A stretch of DNA of 64,000 bases from NCBI GenBank assembly GCA_002102555.1, contig MCFL01000003.1, forward strand, positions 434,001 to 498,000. Reading direction: 5' to 3'. The DNA comes from Catenaria anguillulae PL171. Taxonomy: Eukaryota; Blastocladiomycota; Blastocladiomycetes; Blastocladiales; Catenariaceae. Each line of letters opens with the position of its first letter. Positions within the stretch are counted from its first letter, which is position 1. The position numbers and the translations under genes are program-made. Of the stretch, positions 45,638-55,396 are shown piece after piece. A model generated the notes under the pieces. The model worked only from the letters and a program-made list of their open reading frames with translations, was not told where the DNA came from and did not search any database.

Positions 45638-47143
45638 ATGTCCAACGATACCTTCCTCTTCACTTCCGAGTCCGTCGGTGAGGGCCACCCCGGTATGCAT
45701 CAACTCACCCCCTACCTGCCTGCGCTCGTTGCACACGCTCGTGCCCACCCGAGCGCCATTTCGCACGACGTGCAAATGCGCCAAAGCCCACCCTCAATCC
45801 GAGCCCACGAGTTGGTTGCTGGTTGCCCATCGTCCTCCCGGGCTTGCGCTTTTGCTTAGTTGTTCGCGACACGGCTCTTTCGGCCTTGATTGTCGAAATG
45901 GCCATGCGAGCGGCCTCATCACACTGGCCTGGCTGGATTGGGCCGGCGGCTCGGAGGGCTCGGAAATGCGTGAGTGCAACCCCGCGCGCTTTTCGTCAAG
46001 CAAAACTAACTGTATCGCTCATGTTAACATACTATTCTAGACAAGATTGCCGATCAGGTGTCTGACGCCATTCTCGATGCTTGCCTCGAGCAAGACAAGC
46101 TCTCCAAGGTTGCCTGCGAAACGGCCACCAAGACGGGCATGATCATGGTTCTCGGCGAAATCACGACCAAGGCCAACCTCGACTACCAAAAGATCATCCG
46201 CTCGACCATCAAGAAGATCGGCTACGACGACTCTGACAAGGGTTTCGACTACAAGACGTGCAATGTGCTTGTTGCCATTGAGCAACAGTCGCCCGATATC
46301 GCCCAAGGTCTTGTCCAAGAGGGTTTCGACGTGGAGAAGATTGGTGCCGGTGACCAGGGTATCATGTTCGGCTACGCCACCGAGGAGACGCCCGAGCTCA
46401 TGCCCCTCACCCTTGTGCTCGCCCACAAGCTCAACGCCCGGTTGGCTGAGTGCCGCCGCAACGGCGAGATGTCGTACCTCCGCCCCGACACCAAGACCCA
46501 AGTCACGGTCGAGTACAAGCTCGACAACGGCCAGCCCATCCCGCTCCGCGTCGACGCCATTGTCATTTCGACCCAGCACTCTGAGGACGTGACCAACGAC
46601 AAGCTCCGTGCTGACCTCAAGTCCAAGGTGGTTGCCCACGTTGTCCCCGAAAAGTTCCTCGATGCCAACACCAAGTACCACTTGCAGCCCTCTGGCCGTT
46701 TCGTGATTGGTGGTCCCCAAGGTGATGCCGGTGTGACTGGCCGCAAGATCATTGTCGACTCGTACGGCGGTTGGGGCGCGCACGGTGGCGGTGCCTTCTC
46801 TGGCAAGGATTGGTCCAAGGTGGATCGGTCGGCCGCTTACGCTGCCCGCTGGGTCGCCAAGTCGCTTGTTGCTGCTGGCCTCGCCCGCCGCGCCCTCATT
46901 CAGGTCTCGTACGCCATTGGTGTTGCCGAGCCCGTGTCGATTCACGTTGAGACGTACGGAACCGGCAAGTTGTCGGATGCCGAGTTGTTGCGCATCATCA
47001 AGAACAACTTTGACTTGCGTCCCGGCAAGATTGTCCAAGAGCTCGACTTGTGGCGCCCGATTTACTCGGCCACTGCTTGCTACGGTCACTTTGGCCGGTC
47101 CGAGTTCCCGTGGGAGCAGCCCAAGAAGCTCAACCTCGAGTAA
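45638..47143 (+). CDS. SAM2: S-adenosylmethionine synthetase
   Basis: Two exons, 45638-45692 and 46041-47143, give 385 residues, the normal family length. The enzyme makes S-adenosylmethionine from methionine and ATP as a cytosolic dimer or tetramer. Family signatures are intact: [20 protein letters not shown] (spanning the intron), [47 protein letters not shown] and [19 protein letters not shown]. Catalytic His, Lys and Asp residues are all present. The intron splits the GHP-D codon and at 348 nt is the longest certain intron in the window. The product supplies the methyl donor used by Spb1, also encoded here. Confidence 0.97.
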
Positions 47144-47714
47144 GACCCTTTTGGTTTGCCCTGTACCCCCAGTCCTCTCTTACTTGCACTTGAACCCCCT
47201 CTCGCCTACATGTCCCCCCAAAGTCGTAGTCGCGTAAATTAGCTCCCTCTTCCAACCCCTCGCGTGTCTTGCCTTCGCTTTCTGTTGATCGTTTCGTTTT
47301 ATGGTCCGCTTTTTTAGCGTGGATCGGTTTTGTGTCTCGCTTCCTCCCTCGTTGGATAACTGTTCAACTCGTGTATATATACCTGTCCGGATACAGCCTC
47401 AAGTCCATTTCATCGTGAACTCTTTGCCATGGCCTCGCAATAGATTTCCTGCTGCCTGCAATCTTGGTGCTTGGATCTGTCTGCTGCCTGGGACAGCTGG
47501 GATCCTGATGGGAAGTGTTGAAACGACGGGCAAACTTGAGGACTAACAGTTGCCATATTTATGTATGAAAGAACTGACGACCGGCCAACTACGAGTCACA
47601 ACAAGTATCGCGCGAAGCAAGAAAGTAAACCAGAGAACAGGTGAAAACAATGACGGGGGCAACCCGCGCAGTCAGTCCTCTTCGGAAAAGATTCCATCTA
47701 AACGTCTGACGCAA
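47144..47714. other. Convergent 3' intergenic region
   Basis: About 570 nt between the stops of the SAM synthetase gene (+) and the disordered membrane protein (-). It begins with a pyrimidine-rich stretch typical of a 3' UTR. No gene is seen. Confidence 0.4.
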
Positions 47715-50312
47715 TCAATCATGACAAACTACCTCCCCCGTGTTGGACAAATGCCTGGCAATCTTGACACACCCGACCTTATACCCATGACCATAATCGC
47801 CCGCAAGTGTGTCAAATGCCAGCAACAAAAACACGGCCAACAGGGCCACATACGCGCCCTCGCGCATCAAGTAACTGCGCCACGAACGGGCCTGGAGCGT
47901 CAGTACCGCGGGTGGGCCGCCCGCTGCACCCATGTTTGTCACAGTCCCAAGCTCACGTTGCTGCTTGCGCAACATGCTGGCGGCTGCGGCGCCCGCCGAG
48001 CCGTCTGCAGCAAATGAGACATTGCTGGCGGAAGCGGATGATGATTTGCGCGACCGTTGCATGGTGCCACCGGGCGATTGCGGCACCAGCAAGGTGGATG
48101 ATAGTTGGCGTTTGGACGACGAGGTAGTGGGCGAGGGCGGCGCGACTTGGTCGTTGAGAATGTGTTGCGATTGCTGTTGCAAGAAGGCGCGCGTTGGCCC
48201 ATGTGATTCGTCCAACTGGGTCGTGGTGGGATTGGCCGAGGTGGTCCGTGAACGTGAGGGCGAGGTACGAGTTGTGGGCGAAGATGCCGAAGCGACAACG
48301 GCAGAGTCGAGCGTTTCGGACAGTTGAGACGCGACTTTGCGGGCAGATGCACGCGACAGCGAGGCGGATTTGGGTGAAGATGCAGCTTGCTGCTGGGCTG
48401 CTTGCCTCGACAAGGTTGGGTGTTGGGTGGTTTCAATAGTCAGATTGGTGGGGCGAGGTGAGCGGGGTTTACGGTTGGGCGAGGGCGGTGAGGTCGAATT
48501 GGACTCGTCTGACGCATGGTTGACGTTGACAGTGAGGTTGTTGGGCATTACAGACCTAGATTGGGTCGGCGACGGAGGACGCGCAAGGGATTGACGCGAC
48601 TGCTGTGGTGACGGCGGGCGCTGCAAGACCTGCTGTGGCTGCTGCTGCTGCCTGCCTGATTGCGACTGAGTCTGCTGCTGATGTTGCTGTTGTTGTTGGT
48701 TCACCGCAGGCTTTGGCGAAGGCTGTTGGCGAGCCTCAGAGTCTGCATCGATGGGCGCGTTGCGGTTGGTGTTGGATGACACAGGGCTTTTCGTTCCCAC
48801 ACCTGGGGCGGCTGTGGTTCCCCAGGTCTTCCTCGTCCGTGACGGGCTCGTGGTACTCGCTCCGGCTTGCGCACCAGACTCTGAGGTTGCGGGCGACGCT
48901 GCAGCCTGCTGTTGCTGTTGATCGTTGCTCAATATGGCCAACTGTGGCCGATTCGCCCTCTCCATCGTCGGCGAGCGAGGCCGACCCTCCCTCCACCACG
49001 TGTCCACCTTGGGTTGCACCTGCTTGACAGTAGGGCTGGGCGGCTCCACAGGCTGCTTTTCTTCCGTACCAACCGACACGAGGAAATCTAACGAGCACAC
49101 ATGTGTCTCGACATCGACCTTGCGGCGGCGCTCGGCTTCGCGCATGCGTTCGAGTTGTTGCCGGTGGAACTCTTCCATTTCGCGCTGCGCTTGTTCTTCG
49201 CGTTGACGCTGTGCTTCGCGCTCGGCAGCTTCTTGTGCACGGCGGCGGGCCGTGGGCGATTCAACGCGCCACGTATCCACCTTGGGTTGGATTTCCTTGG
49301 AATAGTCGCGCCGAGAAGAAGTGGGAGAAGGAGGCGTCGAGTTGTTGTTGGTTTGCAACAGAGAATTTTGAGTGGAGGAGCTCTTTGCGGTGTTGATATT
49401 GGCGGGCATTTGTGATTGCTGGTATTGTTCGCGATCCAAAGCAGTAGATACTTGAGTCCTTGATTCCAAAGTCAAAGCCCCTGATTGCTGCTGCTGCTGC
49501 TGCTGAGTTTGAGTCGAGTTCTGGGGTTGTTGCTGAACAAATGCCTTGGGTATCGGCATCGTCTGAGTGGTTTGCGTCATGGACGTATCCGGTGAAGGGG
49601 ATGTAGAAGGCGATCTCTCCCTACGCGTGCTCACCTTGGGACTTGCCACGCGCCCATCGGCCAAGACGCCAAGCACGGTTGATGGAGGTTGTTGGGTGGC
49701 GTGGGAATGCGCGCGATCTCTGTTCGGCGACCGACTGCGTTCGCGACGAATGGTTCCCGCGCGTGAAGCTGGGGCAGATGCCGACAGCTTGGAGTTGCCA
49801 CTGGATGACAAGTCTTGTGGTTTGTCTTGGCCGGAAGACAATGCCGCGGTTTGTTGTGGCTGGTTTTGCACACCCAGCGGAGCAGTAATCGTGTCTAAAC
49901 GATGCGAGTCGTCATCCATGAGCGGACGCAAAATGTCGGTCCAGCTCAACGACACTTGTGCTTGTGCGAGCCGGACAGGCGCGGGGGCAAGTGAGTTGGA
50001 TGCTTGCCGCTCTCGGTTGTTCGTGCCATCCTGGAGTGGTTGACGCGTCGACAGGATATTGTTTGACCCCTTCATTATGGTTGAGGACGGGCTGTTGCCG
50101 GTGGAGGAGCGCGATCGAGGATGCGGGAAAGCAGATAAGGAGTGCTGAGAGTCTTGGTGCTGGTTTTGTTGCTCTAGGTCTACATGCTCAAAGAGTGATT
50201 CGTCCGACTTGTCCAAAATCAACAAGTTTTCATAGTCGGGCACCACATCGAGGCGGTTCATCGCGTCCGATTGCGGCAGGTTTCTTGTTGAGGAAGATGG
50301 CTGAGAAGACAT
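47715..50312 (-). CDS. Large disordered protein with C-terminal membrane anchor, repeated QPKVDTW motif
   Basis: A single open frame of 865 residues from the Met at 50312 (MSSQPSSSTRNLPQSDAMNR). Most is Ser/Pro/Thr/Gln-rich, with poly-Q runs, and predicted disorder. Two islands stand out. The element QPKVDTW occurs twice, about 49285 (IQPKVDTWRVESPTARRR) and about 49010 (VQPKVDTWWREGRPRSP). Between them lies a charged coiled-coil-like block of about 45 residues (AQEAAEREAQRQREEQAQRE). Near the C-terminus RSWRSYLMREGAYVALLAVF and LLLAFDTLAG form one transmembrane helix, followed by about 25 residues. It may be an ER or nuclear-envelope anchored adaptor; the family is not recognised. It is divergent from PMT2 across 618 nt. 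Confidence 0.75.
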   Translation of the reverse strand: MSSQPSSSTRNLPQSDAMNRLDVVPDYENLLILDKSDESLFEHVDLEQQNQHQDSQHSLSAFPHPRSRSSTGNSPSSTIMKGSNNILSTRQPLQDGTNNRERQASNSLAPAPVRLAQAQVSLSWTDILRPLMDDDSHRLDTITAPLGVQNQPQQTAALSSGQDKPQDLSSSGNSKLSASAPASRAGTIRRERSRSPNRDRAHSHATQQPPSTVLGVLADGRVASPKVSTRRERSPSTSPSPDTSMTQTTQTMPIPKAFVQQQPQNSTQTQQQQQQQSGALTLESRTQVSTALDREQYQQSQMPANINTAKSSSTQNSLLQTNNNSTPPSPTSSRRDYSKEIQPKVDTWRVESPTARRRAQEAAEREAQRQREEQAQREMEEFHRQQLERMREAERRRKVDVETHVCSLDFLVSVGTEEKQPVEPPSPTVKQVQPKVDTWWREGRPRSPTMERANRPQLAILSNDQQQQQAAASPATSESGAQAGASTTSPSRTRKTWGTTAAPGVGTKSPVSSNTNRNAPIDADSEARQQPSPKPAVNQQQQQHQQQTQSQSGRQQQQPQQVLQRPPSPQQSRQSLARPPSPTQSRSVMPNNLTVNVNHASDESNSTSPPSPNRKPRSPRPTNLTIETTQHPTLSRQAAQQQAASSPKSASLSRASARKVASQLSETLDSAVVASASSPTTRTSPSRSRTTSANPTTTQLDESHGPTRAFLQQQSQHILNDQVAPPSPTTSSSKRQLSSTLLVPQSPGGTMQRSRKSSSASASNVSFAADGSAGAAAASMLRKQQRELGTVTNMGAAGGPPAVLTLQARSWRSYLMREGAYVALLAVFLLLAFDTLAGDYGHGYKVGCVKIARHLSNTGEVVCHD

Positions 50313-50930
50313 GGTGCTGCAATTGAATAATTGAACGTATTGTCGATGGAGGGCGGGTGTGATTCCCAGAGGGAAGGCGTTTGAAGGAAGGGATGGATGG
50401 CTTGGTAGGAGCGTGCCGCTAACTGGAAGTGTGCACCGAACGATTCGAGGCTCAAGATAAGCCCTCCGATTGAGTTGAGAACTTAGACAGGCTTCTTCCC
50501 TGCGGACACTCTTTCCCATTTCCCATCGTGTTCGCACTTGGATGTGGAGGTGAGGTGCAAGGGCGGTGACGCGGCACAGGGACAGCACCGAAGTGGATCG
50601 GCGGCCCGCACCATTGACGTGGGAGGCGATCCGATCTCGAAACGGACAAGCGACGCCGACGACGCGACGCCGCCAACTTTGCTGCCGTCATCTCGCATTG
50701 CAGCGCAGTTGTCCAATGCACATGTAAAGCACCGGGCGGGGCGAAACGACGCACTCCATTCGACAGCCTCCAGACGGACCCAAGCCTTCAATCAGCGCCA
50801 TCGCCCTCGTGTCAACGGAGACAGTCTCCGTCAATCAGTGACAGCGACCCTCAGCGCAATCGCCCATCCGCCGCGCCCTGATCGTGTGCTCACTTCCCTC
50901 CCGAGCCATTCACACGAGCTTTACTGCAAG
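50313..50930. promoter_or_regulatory. Bidirectional promoter region, membrane protein / PMT2
   Basis: This 618-nt region separates divergent starts at 50312 (-) and 50931 (+). The PMT2 frame stays open upstream to 50538, but that extension is Arg/Ser-rich and unlike PMT N-termini, so the start at 50931 (MSLSTAFGEVRK) is preferred. No further sites are resolved. Confidence 0.4.
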
Positions 50931-53494
50931 ATGTCACTATCCACCGCCTTTGGCGAGGTGCGCAAGCGCGTCACCCCGGGCGGCGCCAAAAAGGACGATG
51001 ATCCCAACTCTGTATCAGCGTCCGAGCCCTTGCTCGCCCCCGACTTTTCGGGCAAGGACAAGGTCTCTGCTCCTGGCGCTGCTGCTGCCTTTGGACAAGC
51101 ACCTCCTGTACCGACCATCAAGATCTTTGGCTCGTTCGAGGTCTCGGTGGAATCGCTCGAAAACTTCTCGGTCACGCTGCTGACGGCGTTGGCCTTCCTG
51201 ACGAGGTTTCTCTGGCTTGGACACTCGAATCGAGTCGTGTGGGATGAGGCACATTTTGGGTACGGTCCTTGTCATCGTCTGGCTGCCACATTGATGCTCA
51301 TGCGACTTGCTTGTCACCCGTGTTTTTTTAGAAAGTTCGGCTCGCACTACATCAAGCGCGACTTCTACTTTGACGTCCACCCACCTCTCGGAAAAACCCT
51401 CATCGGCATCTCTGGCCTGATTGCCGGCTACGACGGCTCCTTCGACTTTGATTCTGGCAAGGAATACCCAACCAATGTGCCCTACTCTGCCATGCGTGCC
51501 TTTTGCGCCTTCTGGGGCGCCCTCATGGTCCCCGTCGCATACAACACGGCCCGCGAGTTTCGCATGAGCCATTGGGCCGCCTTTGCTGCCGGCGCCATGA
51601 TTTTGTTTGACAATGCGTACACTGTGATTTCGAGGTTCATTTTGCTTGATTCCATGCTCTTGTTCTTCACCGTCTTGAGCTTGTACTGCTTTGTCAAGTT
51701 CTCCAACCAGCAAGACGAGCCCTTTGGATTCGAGTGGTGGTTGTGGCTGTTTTGCACTGGTGTGTCGCTGGGTCTGGTCTCCAGGTTTGTTTGCCAACGT
51801 CTCCTTGTTTTTGTTTTTCGCTTTTCTTCCCTTCAAAACTCGCCACTGACTACGTGTTGGTATCAATGCTCAGTGTGAAATGGGTTGGTTTCTTTATCGT
51901 CGCCCTCGTCGGTCTCTACACGCTTGAAAATCTCTGGGACTTGTTTGGTGACGTGAAAATGCCCAAGGTCACCTACTTGGCCCACTGGGGTGCCCGCATC
52001 GTGTGCTTGATCCTTGTTCCAATCTCCATCTATGTTGCCTCATTCGCTCTTCACTTTGCCCTTCTTGTCAAGTCGGGCCCCGGTGATGCGCAAATGTCGT
52101 CCTTGTTCCAGTCAAACTTACAAGGAACCAACATTCAAAAGTCTCCTCTCGGTACGCTTCCTTACGTTTGTATTTGTTTTCAACCAGTGTCTGGTCCTGA
52201 TCAAAGTGATTGTCTCTCTGATGCAGAACTCCAATACGGGTCCAAGTTCACACTCAAGAATGTCGGCTATGGCGGCGGCCTCCTGCACTCGCACGTGCAA
52301 ACCTATCCGCACGGATCAAAGCAACAACAAGTGACGTGCTACCACCACAAGGACACCAACAACGACTGGCTGATCCGCAAGACGCGCGAGGTGATTGCCA
52401 ACCAAACGGCCATTCCCGAGGGTGAAGAAGAGCCGCTCGAGCCCGTGCGCAATGGCGACATTGTCCGCCTCGTCCACGAGCAAACTGGTCGCAACTTGCA
52501 CTCACACGCAGTCGCAGGGCCCATCACAAAGACCATGAACGAGGTGTCGTGCTACGGTAATGAGACACTGGGTGATTCCAACGACTACTGGGTTGTGGAA
52601 ATTGTCGACGATATCAAGCGCGGCCGCGGAGACAAGGTGGACACGATTCACACACTCACGACGCGCATGCGGTTCAGGCACAAGAACTCTGGGTGCTTGT
52701 TGCGCAGTCACAATGTCAACTTGCCGCCTTGGGGGTTCAAGCAAGCCGAGGTTGTGTGCGACAAGCGCAAGGACCGCGACTGGGACGTGTACAACATGTG
52801 GAACGTCGAAAACCACTGGAATGACCGGTTGCCCATTGCCGACTCTGCTCACTTCAAGACGTCCTTCTGGCAAGATTTCCTGCACTTGAACGTGGCCATG
52901 TGGACCAGCAACAATGCGCTTGTGCCGGATCCCGACAAGGAACCCGACCAGTTGACGAGTGAGCCGCGGCAGTGGCCGCTGATGCAGGTCGGTATTCGCA
53001 TGTGCTCGTGGGGAGACAAGGATATCAAGTTTTACATGCTCGGCAACCCGATCGTGTGGTGGGCCGCAGCGTTCAGCATGGTAGTGTACATTGGCCTGTG
53101 GGCCGTGTACCAGTGCTTGTTCCAGCGGCAAATGGCAACCCGGTCGTGGAACCCGCAGTCGCCCGGGTACAAGCAGTTTGTGTTTACGGGCAAGTGGTTG
53201 CTGCTTGGCTGGCTGCTGCACTTTATGCCGTTTGGCATCATGGGCCGTGTCATGTACTTGCACCATTACTTCCCGGCGCTCTACTTTACCGTCTTGTTGG
53301 CCGCGTTTGTGTTGGATCATGTGTTTGCGCACCTCCCGACGCATGTGCGCAACGTGGCGTGGATTGCTGTAGTGACGGCCGTCACGGCCGTGTTTTGGCA
53401 CTTCGCGGGCATGACGTTTGGGTTTGACACGCCAGCTAACGAGTGGGGCAAGTCGCGGAATTGGTTGTCGACGTGGAAGATTGTGGATGCTTGA
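50931..53494 (+). CDS. PMT2: Protein O-mannosyltransferase, PMT2 subfamily
   Basis: Four exons, 50931-51259, 51332-51784, 51874-52151 and 52227-53494, in phase, give 775 residues (yeast Pmt2 is 759). The enzyme transfers mannose from dolichyl-phosphate mannose to Ser/Thr in the ER lumen. The first lumenal loop holds the catalytic DE motif (NRVVWDEAHFGKFGSHYIKR, codon split by intron 1) and FYFDVHPPLGK. The MIR region spans about 335-520 (LHSHVQTYPHGSKQQQVTCY, RLVHEQTGRNLHSHAVAGP, MRFRHKNSGCLLRSHNVNLP), followed by four to five C-terminal helices and FPALYFTVLLAAFVLDHVF. Pmt2 works as a heterodimer with a Pmt1-type partner. It provides wall and secretory O-glycosylation and depends on the nucleotide recycling done by GDA1. 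Confidence 0.96.
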
Positions 53495-53743
53495 ATGTTT
53501 TCGTCCGCAAGTTGATTGTTTGCTTTTTCTCTCGCTCGTTTGTGTTTTTTTTCTGTTCTTTTTCGTATCGTTCTCCAGATCTCATTGATTGTGCATTCAA
53601 TTATTAATATTCTTCCAATTACTTGACAAGAGTACACATATTTATCATATTAACATTTCTCGACAGACATGCACACATGACAACAGCCTAGAGACCCAGC
53701 CAATCGCGGAACGGGTCTCCGCCAAAACGTCTCGTATCGCTTC

Positions 53744-54640
53744 TCACATGGCCGCGCGAACAACGGCGCCGCCGTCGACGGGGATCACGGCCCCCGACAC
53801 ATATGCGCCAGCCTTGGACGCCAAGTAAATACAAACCCCCGCCATGTCAGCAGGCTCGCCAATCCGGCCGAGGGGAATGCCGTTCACGATCGCATCGTGG
53901 AACTTGTCGAGGGTGGCCTTCATCATCTTGGACTCGAAGGGGCCGGGGGCAACGGCGTTGACGGTGATGTGGCCGCGGGATGGCAGTTGCGCAGCCATGA
54001 CCTTGGTCATGTGATGAAGGGCGGCCTTGGACGCTGTCGGTGAAAGAAGATAAGTAGAATCATTAGCCCACGATTTGATAACGGTCAACGACGAGAGGAT
54101 GTGCCGCGTACCGCTGTAAGCATACGTCTCAAGAGCCGGCGTCCGAATGCCGTCGACGGAACCAATGTTGATGACCCTCGCGGGATCCTCCTTGGTGCCT
54201 GCGGCCAGCAACAAGGGCAAACACGCTTGCGTCAACGAAAACACCCGGCGGACATTCAAGTTCATGACTTTCTCAAACGCCTCATCAGGATACTCCTCAA
54301 TGGGACTGCCCCAGTTGGCGCCGGCATTGTTGACAAGGACATGAATCCCCTGCGGCTCCCTGTTGCGAATCTCGGCAACGAGCTTTTGGACATCGGCCAT
54401 GGACTGCAAGTCGCCCGTGATCGAAATGCATTCGCCAGGACCTTGTGCCGTTAGGGCCTTGGCGGCGGCCTCGTTGACTTGCTTTGAGCGAGCAGTAATG
54501 TACACCTTGGCGCCGTTGGCAACAAATCCACTGGCAATCATTAGTCCAATGCCGCGGCTGCCGCCCGTGACGAGGACAACCTTGTCTTTCACGTCGAACA
54601 GCGTCGAGATGTGCATGGGTGGGGGGATGGCGACGGACAT
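53744..54640 (-). CDS. Short-chain dehydrogenase/reductase (RhlG/3-oxoacyl reductase-like)
   Basis: Exons 54640-54112 and 54033-53744 give 272 residues. Classical SDR motifs are present: nucleotide-binding VLVTGGSRGIG, NNAGANWGS, INIGSVDG with the catalytic Ser, and YSASK, which supplies Tyr and Lys and is created by splicing. The C-terminus PLGRIGEPADMAGVCIYLAS, then AGAYVSGAVIPVDGG, is typical. An Arg after the first Gly pair (GGSRGIG, TARSK) suggests NADPH. The best general match is to RhlG-like or beta-ketoacyl reductases; the substrate is unknown. The 78-nt intron has no stop and is a multiple of three, so unspliced RNA would encode a 298-residue protein with 26 extra residues between Tyr and Lys. 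Confidence 0.9.
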   Translation of the reverse strand: MSVAIPPPMHISTLFDVKDKVVLVTGGSRGIGLMIASGFVANGAKVYITARSKQVNEAAAKALTAQGPGECISITGDLQSMADVQKLVAEIRNREPQGIHVLVNNAGANWGSPIEEYPDEAFEKVMNLNVRRVFSLTQACLPLLLAAGTKEDPARVINIGSVDGIRTPALETYAYSGTRHILSSLTVIKSWANDSTYLLSPTASKAALHHMTKVMAAQLPSRGHITVNAVAPGPFESKMMKATLDKFHDAIVNGIPLGRIGEPADMAGVCIYLASKAGAYVSGAVIPVDGGAVVRAAM

Positions 54641-55396
54641 GGCGGTAGAGGTTAATGAGTGGGACTACATGGATTGGCCTGCTCCCGGTACATAAAGAGG
54701 TTCAAACAGCAGCAGAACGACAAGTCTGGCCGCGGGGTTTGGCCAGCATTTATGAGCCTGAGCCAGTGCAGGCCGGACGCGTTGTGTGTTGTGGCCCGGA
54801 AACCTCGGGACTGGGGCATTCAGTCTCGCGCTGCTCAGTCATATGTGAAATCCAGACACAATTTCAACTGCAATTGAGAGACGACTTGTGCAGCGGGGAG
54901 GGCTGGGAGCACATCTTCGGAAAGAATGTCGAATACATTGGCAACGCTGGCGAAAGAGAAACAACACACACCCAGAAGGCAAGAAAATCAAAACATCAAA
55001 CATGTTGTGATGAGTGGGAGACAGCGAGGACATGATGGCGAGTGGGTGAGGAACTGAAGCAACTCGAAGAAACAAAGAACGACCTGGAACCGGGAGGGAA
55101 ACACTTGCAAGCCATGCAAAAAAAAAGACAAGAAGAACAGCAACGCTCAAACAGCTCATGGCGCGAAATAACAACAGTCGAGAGAGATGACGACGAAACA
55201 TGAAGTCCAGTAGCGGAGAATGAGCAAGAGTAAGGAGTAATACGGTCGGGACTGCAGAGGGAAATAAACACAGACTGTTGGGGACTGAAAGGGGACGAAC
55301 AAGAAAACACAAAGAGATGATGGTACAGAGAAAAACAGAAAGCGAATTCCGAGGGGGACGTGGGTGGACAAGAGCAATCGCACGCGAATGCTTGGA
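54641..55396. other. Intergenic region SDR - RhoGEF
   Basis: About 750 nt. The right half is purine-rich on the plus strand, so the minus strand is pyrimidine-rich, as expected for the RhoGEF 3' UTR. Open minus-strand frames here are hydrophobic low-complexity shadows of that skew. No gene is seen. Confidence 0.4.

Noticed and set aside
46037-47089. 350-codon minus-strand frame
   Set aside because: It is antisense to the SAM synthetase exon; codon bias of the real gene keeps the opposite strand open.
52502-53401. 299-codon minus-strand frame
   Set aside because: Antisense to PMT2 exon 4, with no family features.
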